Origin: an uncultured Clostridia bacterium
Lineage (GTDB): Bacteria > Bacillota > Clostridia > Peptostreptococcales > Anaerovoracaceae
DNA length: 9,702 bases
Assembly: GCA_937915045.1 (NCBI GenBank)
Contig: CALDNM010000201.1
Location: forward strand, 1-9,702
Direction of reading: 5' to 3'
The translations under genes and the position numbers were made by a program. The notes under the pieces are model-generated. The model was given only the letters and a program-made list of their open reading frames with translations. It was not told the origin of the DNA and ran no database searches. Shown piece after piece: positions 5,729-9,702 of the stretch; the stretch's first letter is position 1; every line of letters begins with the position of its first letter.

Positions 5729-5906
5729 ACTATCCGCGCGTGATCACTCCAAATGCGTCATATCGTCTTTTTTTGAGGCGTTTGGCACACTCGCAAGTAA
5801 CAGATCGGTGATTTTAAAGGAAAAGGTGCTTTTTTAACCGTTGAGCCGCACATCTCGTATGTGATAAAGGATAATTCGACTTTACGGAAACCCGGTGATC
5901 CTGAAT

Positions 5907-5985
5907 ATGTGTCATCTTGCATGATTTTTTCATTCTTGACACATTATTTGCGCCAAAGAGCATCAAAATCCCCGAATTGACACAT
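5907..5985. repeat. Three copies of TGACACAT, one inverted, upstream of the catalase gene
   Basis: ATGTGTCA (5907-5914) is the exact reverse complement of TGACACAT at 5937-5944, and TGACACAT recurs at 5978-5985. The last two copies are embedded in an identical 10-mer TTGACACATT (5936-5945 and 5977-5986). Centre spacings are 30 and 41 bp, close to 3 and 4 helical turns, so the sites could lie on one DNA face. The third copy overlaps the -35 of the catalase promoter. A nested ATGA/TCAT pair sits between the first two. These fit regulator binding sites, but I do not recognise the regulator. Confidence 0.6.
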
Positions 5986-6005
5986 TTGGACCTTACAGAT
6001 AATAT
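5977..6005 (+). promoter_or_regulatory. Near-consensus sigma-A promoter of the catalase gene
   Basis: Perfect -35 TTGACA (5977-5982), an exact 17-nt spacer and -10 TAATAT (6000-6005). The predicted start near 6012 leaves a 33-nt leader ending in AAAGGAGG nine nt before the ATG. Such a strong core promoter suggests that the gene is normally held down by a repressor. Confidence 0.8.
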
Positions 6006-6010
6006 TATGA
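5997..6010. promoter_or_regulatory. PerR-like palindrome over the catalase -10
   Basis: AGATAAT followed directly by ATTATGA resembles the PerR box half-sites TTATAAT and ATTATAA (11 of 14 positions), but the single central base of the normal 7-1-7 box is missing. The core ATAATATTAT (5999-6008) is a perfect palindrome and covers the -10. Peroxide repression of catalase by PerR is the rule in many Gram-positive bacteria, so the position is right, but the match is imperfect in AT-rich sequence. Confidence 0.35.
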
Positions 6011-6044
6011 ATTAATTATATAAACACAAAGGAGGTACAGGAAC

Positions 6045-7643
6045 ATGGACAAGAAAGAGAAACTAACAAAACTCACAAACGAGGTCGGAGCTCCGATCGC
6101 GGACAACGAGCACAGCATAACAGCAGGCCCGCGCGGTCCGGTGATGATGCAGGACGTCTGGCTGCTCGAGAAGCTCGCGCACTTCGATCGTGAAGTCATT
6201 CCTGAACGCAGGATGCACGCCAAAGGATGGGGTGCTTACGGGAAATTCACAGTGACCAGCGATATCACGAAATACACAAAAGCGGATCTTTTCTCCGAAG
6301 TCGGAAAAGAGACCCCGCTGTTCATAAGATTTTCCACAGTAGCCGGGGAACGCGGAGCTGCTGACGCCGAAAGAGACATCAGAGGAGTCGCGGTCAAATT
6401 CTATACAAAAGAAGGCAACTGGGACCTCGTAGGAAACGACACACCGACATTCTTCGTACGCGACGTCCACAACTTCCCGGACCTCAACCGCGCTGTTAAA
6501 CGCGACCCGTACACAGGCATGAGATCAGCGCAGAACAACTGGGACTTCTGGACATTGCTGCCGGAATGCTTCCATCAGACGACAGTAGTAATGTCAGATC
6601 GCGGCATACCTGACGGATTCCGCCACATGCATTTTTACGGTGAGCACACATTCTCGATGTACAACGCGAAAAACGAGCGCGTGTGGGTCAAATTCCATTT
6701 CCATACGGAGCAGGGGATCAAAAATCTTACAGATGCCGAAGCTGCCGAGATCTGCGCGAATGACCGCGAAAGCTCGGGACACGATCTGCTCAATGCTATA
6801 GAGAGCGGGAATTATCCGAAGTGGAAGATGTACATCCAGGTCATGACAGAGGAACAGGCGAAAAATCATTACGAGAATCCGTTCGACATAACCAAGATAT
6901 GGAGGCACAAGGACTACCCTCTCATCGAAGTCGGCGAACTCGTGCTCGACCGCTGGCCGGAAAACTACTTCGCGGAAGTCGAGCAGGCGGCCTTCACCCC
7001 TGCGCACGTAGTACCGGGTATCGGGTTCTCACCGGACAAGTTCCTGCAGGGCCGCCTCTTCGTATACGGCGACGCGCAGCGTTATCGTCTCGGGACAAAT
7101 TACAACCAGATCCCTGTCAATCAGGCGAAAAACGCGAACGTAGCTGATTATCACAGAGACGGATACATGCGCACCGATGATAATTACGGCGGAGCGCCTG
7201 CCTACACACCGAACTCAGCTGGTTACTGGACCGCTCAGCCGGACGTCATGGAACCGCCGCTCGATCTCGAAGGAGCGATGTGGCAGTACGATCCGACAGA
7301 TGATCCGACAGACGACTGCTTCCATTCAGGCGGCGATCTTTACAGGATCATGGATGAGGAGCATAAAGAACTTCTGATCGGCAACACAGCGCGAAATATC
7401 GCGACGTGCTCAGAGACTATAAAAATGCGTCACGCGGTCCACTGCTTCTGGGCAGATGAAGACTACGGCACGCGTATGACAAAGGCTCTCAAGCTCGATA
7501 TGGCCGCGGTGAAAGAACTCGCTAAGGGCGACCACAAAGCACTCGTCAAGGCCACACTTCCGGGCGGAAAGTTCAGCGACAAACCGTGCGACATGATGTG
7601 CGCAAACTGCGAAAACCCGTGCATCGATCCAAAATACCTGTAA
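6045..7643 (+). CDS. katA: Haem catalase (monofunctional, small-subunit size) with a cysteine-rich C-terminal tail
   Basis: A 532-residue haem catalase that converts hydrogen peroxide to water and oxygen, probably a cytoplasmic tetramer. Catalytic residues are present: distal His58 in MHAKG, Asn131 in VGNDTP, and proximal Tyr341 with Arg337 in RLFVYGD. Other landmarks are RFSTVAGERGAAD (95-107), WDLVGND, FFVRD, SDRGIPDGFRHM (184-195), KDYPLIEVGELVL and YFAEVEQAAFTP. It departs from common catalases at Met57 (usually Val), Trp62 (usually Ala), HMHFYGEHTF and DIRGV. The last 20 residues contain C515, C519, C522 and C526, a CX3CX2CX3C pattern that ordinary catalases lack. A PTDDPTDD repeat lies near 416-423. 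The start at 6045 has AAAGGAGG nine nt upstream. It is monocistronic, ending at a strong bidirectional terminator. The family assignment is certain; the symbol is by convention. Confidence 0.97.
   Translation: MDKKEKLTKLTNEVGAPIADNEHSITAGPRGPVMMQDVWLLEKLAHFDREVIPERRMHAKGWGAYGKFTVTSDITKYTKADLFSEVGKETPLFIRFSTVAGERGAADAERDIRGVAVKFYTKEGNWDLVGNDTPTFFVRDVHNFPDLNRAVKRDPYTGMRSAQNNWDFWTLLPECFHQTTVVMSDRGIPDGFRHMHFYGEHTFSMYNAKNERVWVKFHFHTEQGIKNLTDAEAAEICANDRESSGHDLLNAIESGNYPKWKMYIQVMTEEQAKNHYENPFDITKIWRHKDYPLIEVGELVLDRWPENYFAEVEQAAFTPAHVVPGIGFSPDKFLQGRLFVYGDAQRYRLGTNYNQIPVNQAKNANVADYHRDGYMRTDDNYGGAPAYTPNSAGYWTAQPDVMEPPLDLEGAMWQYDPTDDPTDDCFHSGGDLYRIMDEEHKELLIGNTARNIATCSETIKMRHAVHCFWADEDYGTRMTKALKLDMAAVKELAKGDHKALVKATLPGGKFSDKPCDMMCANCENPCIDPKYL
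7290..7313 (+). repeat. 12-bp tandem duplication inside the catalase gene
   Basis: GATCCGACAGAT is followed directly by GATCCGACAGAC, encoding DPTD twice. The copies differ at one base, so the duplication looks recent or is maintained. It stays in frame and adds four residues to an acidic surface stretch. Confidence 0.75.
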
Positions 7644-7667
7644 ACCAAATATCAAAAATCAGTCATA

Positions 7668-7714
7668 AGAAAAACCGTCGGAGAACGATCTCTCCGGCGG
7701 TTATTTTTCTTTTT
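7668..7714. terminator. Strong bidirectional terminator between catalase and zincin genes
   Basis: AACCGTCGGAGA (7673-7684) pairs with TCTCCGGCGGTT (7691-7702) over 12 bp with one G-T wobble, around a 6-nt loop. The plus strand continues ATTTTTCTTTTT and the minus strand continues into TTTTTCTTA, so both converging transcripts end here. The stop codon of the minus-strand zincin gene (7703-7701) overlaps the foot of the stem. Confidence 0.92.
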
Positions 7715-8078
7715 GCTTATCCAGATAGTCTCTGATCTGTACCTCGTCTTTGACTTCGAGCCCGCGCTCTCCGGCCAGTGACTCAAGGTGATGCGTGAAC
7801 TCATGCAGCAGCGTATGCCGGAGCTTCTCTTTGAACTCATCCGGCTCGAGATAAGAATACATTTTATCGAACGAGCCATAATAGATCTTGATCATCCGTC
7901 CCATAGCGCTGCCATGCGTGTACTCACCCATGATCCAAAGATCGTCATTCTGAGCATACGGACTCGGCCTTGCTTCGGGAAGAAGCAGGATACCGCCGTT
8001 CAGATATTTATAGAATTCCTGTGGCAGGCTCTCCGCAATCTCATCGAGCATCTCCTGCGCTTCATCGATCGTGACCAT
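7701..8078 (-). CDS. Small zincin-like metallopeptidase-family protein
   Basis: A 125-residue protein with HTLLHEFTHHLE (residues 88-99): His92, Glu93 and His96 form the HExxH zinc site, and Glu99 or a later residue could be the third ligand. Length and motif fit the small zincin-like metallopeptidase family (PF06262 type), whose substrates are unknown. There is no signal peptide, so it is probably cytoplasmic. A GGTGG ribosome site precedes ATG 8078. It is the last gene of the cca operon, 22 nt after the thiamine-binding-protein gene, and its stop codon lies in the terminator stem. The conserved position after cca may only reflect co-transcription. Confidence 0.85.
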   Translation of the reverse strand: MVTIDEAQEMLDEIAESLPQEFYKYLNGGILLLPEARPSPYAQNDDLWIMGEYTHGSAMGRMIKIYYGSFDKMYSYLEPDEFKEKLRHTLLHEFTHHLESLAGERGLEVKDEVQIRDYLDKQKEK

Positions 8079-8100
8079 CTTTCACCACCCGTGATAAAAA

Positions 8101-8412
8101 CTATTCCGCGTTGTCCGCGACGTACTTGTCAGTCTTCTTGCTTATCGTCAATATCCCTTCATCGCTCGGGTTGTAATCGATCTTGACGTATGAGCACACC
8201 TCCGGCGCTCCCGCCCTGACCGCTATCAGCTGACATTCTTTTACGATCTCCATAAGCTTGTCGTAATCACCTTCTATAGTAGTCTCAAACGGCGAAACGA
8301 ATGTCTTGAGTCCCTGTGATTTTATATACGCTATGACCTCATCTACTATCCTGCACACCTCGTCGTTATCGACGCGCGAAGGCAGGACCTGTATCGCTAC
8401 ACTTGCCTGCAT
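8101..8412 (-). CDS. MTH1187-family thiamine-binding protein
   Basis: A 103-residue soluble protein with the ferredoxin-like alpha/beta fold of the MTH1187/YkoF (UPF0045) group. Typical features are the opening ASVAIQVLPSRVDNDEV, the GLKTFVSPFETTIEGDYDKLMEIVKECQ stretch (seen in two parts, about 35-61) and an AGAPEVCSYVKIDY strand near 67-80. Relatives bind thiamine or its pyrimidine moiety; whether this one works in transport or salvage is not clear, since no thiamine genes are nearby. The start at 8412 has GGAGG seven nt upstream, inside the end of cca, and overlaps that gene by 16 nt, indicating translational coupling. Confidence 0.88.
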   Translation of the reverse strand: MQASVAIQVLPSRVDNDEVCRIVDEVIAYIKSQGLKTFVSPFETTIEGDYDKLMEIVKECQLIAVRAGAPEVCSYVKIDYNPSDEGILTISKKTDKYVADNAE

Positions 8413-9702
8413 TTTCTCACCTCCTCCATCAATGCTTCTTTTTCATTCGGTATTTTTTTATCGAGCACCAGCTCGAAAAGTTTATGCAGTAATGCTCCAA
8501 GTTCCGGTCCCTGCGGTACTCCCGCGTCCATGAGATCGTTCCCGTTCACCGCCATGTCACGGATCGAGAAGCACTGCTTCTGCGCTATCACATTTGCCGC
8601 AATGGCTCTAAACGCCTCTATGTTCGCGACTCTTTCTTCCACGCAGAACGGCGCCTGGCTCGATACATCGGCCAGCTCCAGCTCTATCAGCATGTGAAGC
8701 TTCGCCTCTCCGAACTTGTTCAGCATGCGACGCGCGTGCTTCTCCGTCTGCTGGAACACGATCCCATGGTTCCAGATGAGTTCTTTCACCAGGGCCGTCG
8801 TTTTATTATCGAACTTGAGCCTCTTCATCACCGTCTCGGCGATCTCAGCTCCTTTATGCTCGTGGCCGTAGAAATGTCCCCAGTCATCTTCCGGCAAAGT
8901 CATACACGGCGGCTTCCCTATATCATGGAAAAACGCGGCAACTTTGAGTGCCGGTGTATTCACGACATAATGCACCGCGTGCAGAGTGTGCTGCCATACA
9001 TCATAGCAGTGATAATCGTTTTTCTGGTCGAGATCGAACATTGGCTCGGCTTCAGGAATCACTTCGGCGATTATTATTCTGCATGGATCGAGCGCGTACA
9101 TCGAGCCAGCTCCCGTGAGCGTCTTTACGAATTCTTCGCGCACCCTTTCCGCTGAAATATTATGGAGAAGATACGCGTATTTGTTCATCGCGCTGAACGT
9201 ATCCGGATCGATCGCGAATCCCAGCTGTGAGCTGAATCTCATCGCCCGCATTATCCGAAGAGCGTCTTCGAGAAAACGCTCAGGCGGACTTCCGACACAT
9301 CTTATGATGCCGTCTTCGAGATCATCGGCTCCTCCGAAAATATCCACAAGGCCGCGGCTTTCATTATACGCCATCGCGTTCACCGTGAAGTCCCTGCGCG
9401 AAAGATCAGCTTCAATATTTCTCGCGAAAGTCACCGACGCGGGATGCCTGCTGTCGACATATTTGCCATCCACACGATAAGTCGTCACTTCGAACATATC
9501 GCGTTCATGCAGCACTGTCACAGTGCCGTGCTTCGCTCCTGTATCGATAGTCCGCCATTCCCCGGCATGCGAACACGGGGCACCGAATATATCGAACATC
9601 TCGGACGGTGTCGCGTCTGTACACAAGTCCCAGTCGTTCGGTATGCTTCCGAAAAGCAGGCCCGCAAAAATACAGCCGATTGGTGAGCTGCCCGCAATGA
9701 AG
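8397..9702 (-). CDS. cca: CCA tRNA nucleotidyltransferase with HD domain, N-terminus cut by the window edge
   Basis: A class II nucleotidyltransferase that adds or repairs the tRNA 3' CCA. From the N-terminal side it shows NDWDLCTDA (catalytic Asp pair DWD at 9635-9627), GTVTVL, RHPASVTFARNIEADLSRRD with DFTVNAMAYN after it, and FLEDALRIMRAMRF (nucleotide-binding motifs). An HD domain follows with FFHDIGKP and FYGHEHKGAEIAE, then WNHG, and a typical ending with DLMDAGVPQGPELG and NEKEAL. The first convenient start codon (TTG 9626) cannot be real because DWD lies upstream of it; the frame stays open to 9702. Where GGxVRD is expected, the frame reads GCIFAG followed by LLFG. It heads an operon with the thiamine-binding and zincin genes. 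Confidence 0.92.
   Translation of the reverse strand, partial: FIAGSSPIGCIFAGLLFGSIPNDWDLCTDATPSEMFDIFGAPCSHAGEWRTIDTGAKHGTVTVLHERDMFEVTTYRVDGKYVDSRHPASVTFARNIEADLSRRDFTVNAMAYNESRGLVDIFGGADDLEDGIIRCVGSPPERFLEDALRIMRAMRFSSQLGFAIDPDTFSAMNKYAYLLHNISAERVREEFVKTLTGAGSMYALDPCRIIIAEVIPEAEPMFDLDQKNDYHCYDVWQHTLHAVHYVVNTPALKVAAFFHDIGKPPCMTLPEDDWGHFYGHEHKGAEIAETVMKRLKFDNKTTALVKELIWNHGIVFQQTEKHARRMLNKFGEAKLHMLIELELADVSSQAPFCVEERVANIEAFRAIAANVIAQKQCFSIRDMAVNGNDLMDAGVPQGPELGALLHKLFELVLDKKIPNEKEALMEEVRKCRQV

Larger units (their letters stand above)
5729..6044. other. 316-nt non-coding region upstream of the catalase gene
   Basis: No convincing gene is seen here on either strand. From left to right it holds: an imperfect hairpin with the T-run in its loop (CCAAATGC at 5749-5756 against GCGTTTGG at 5778-5785), not a normal terminator; a short AAAAG/CTTTT stem near 5822-5834; an inverted CACAT-N5-ATGTG (5849-5863); three TGACACAT copies (5907-5985); the catalase promoter (5977-6005) with a PerR-like palindrome; and a strong AAAGGAGG ribosome site (6028-6035). 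The length and the density of repeats suggest a regulated promoter. Confidence 0.7.

Noticed and set aside
5749..5785. Hairpin after the DUF4234 gene as an intrinsic terminator
   Set aside because: The T-run is in the loop and does not follow the stem, and the stem has a mismatch and a large loop.
5936..5965. First TTGACA (5936-5941) as a second catalase promoter
   Set aside because: No -10-like hexamer lies 16-18 nt downstream; the place reads GC-containing AGCATC. It is better seen as a copy of the repeat.
6063..6470. Minus-strand ORF of 135 codons and others inside the catalase gene
   Set aside because: They are shadows of a catalase with complete active-site motifs.
8694..9155. Plus-strand ORF of 153 codons
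   Set aside because: It is antisense to the HD domain of cca and has no ribosome site or known motif.
9624..9626. TTG at 9626 as the cca start
   Set aside because: The catalytic DWD residues are encoded upstream of it, and the frame is open to the window edge.

Overview
The window looks like chromosomal DNA from an anaerobic Gram-positive bacterium, most likely of class Clostridia. This rests on strong GGAGG-type ribosome binding sites, TTG and GTG starts, sigma-A-like promoters, and family content: an EFR1-type flavodoxin/ferredoxin, a VanZ-like protein, a zinc-ribbon DUF4234 protein and a Firmicute-style MATE exporter. No phage, insertion sequence, CRISPR array, rRNA or tRNA gene was seen. 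The species cannot be named from this sequence.

Left part (1-3478, all minus strand, so transcription runs toward position 1). A polar amino-acid ABC importer is laid out as solute-binding lipoprotein (2684-3478), a terminator-like hairpin, permease (1915-2589) and ATPase (1209-1931). An EFR1-family flavodoxin/2x[4Fe-4S] protein (324-1172) follows 36 nt after the ATPase. The importer promoter (3540-3568) is overlapped by a sequence matching the Bacillus ArgR/AhrC ARG-box consensus, as I recall it, at 16 of 18 positions. This makes arginine or a related basic amino acid the best guess for the substrate. A MATE exporter with its own promoter starts at 233 and runs off the left edge.

Middle part (3603-5728, mostly plus strand). 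Divergent from the importer is a TTG-started protein with a C39-like or papain-like Cys/His/Asp pattern. Next come a small basic ORF on the minus strand under a duplicated -10-like element (uncertain), a VanZ-like membrane protein, and a zinc-ribbon plus DUF4234 membrane protein.

Right part. A 316-nt non-coding region holds three copies of TGACACAT (one inverted), a near-consensus promoter and a PerR-like palindrome. It leads into a haem catalase (6045-7643) that ends in an unusual CX3CX2CX3C tail. A bidirectional terminator (about 7668-7714) separates the catalase from a convergent minus-strand operon: CCA tRNA nucleotidyltransferase (open at the right edge), an MTH1187-type thiamine-binding protein and a small HExxH zincin. 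Visible N-terminal residues of the nucleotidyltransferase do not match the usual GGxVRD motif.

I do not see a clearly new multi-gene system. The points most worth following are the ARG-box-controlled importer operon with a redox protein, the catalase cysteine tail with its repeat-rich promoter, and the odd nucleotidyltransferase N-terminus.
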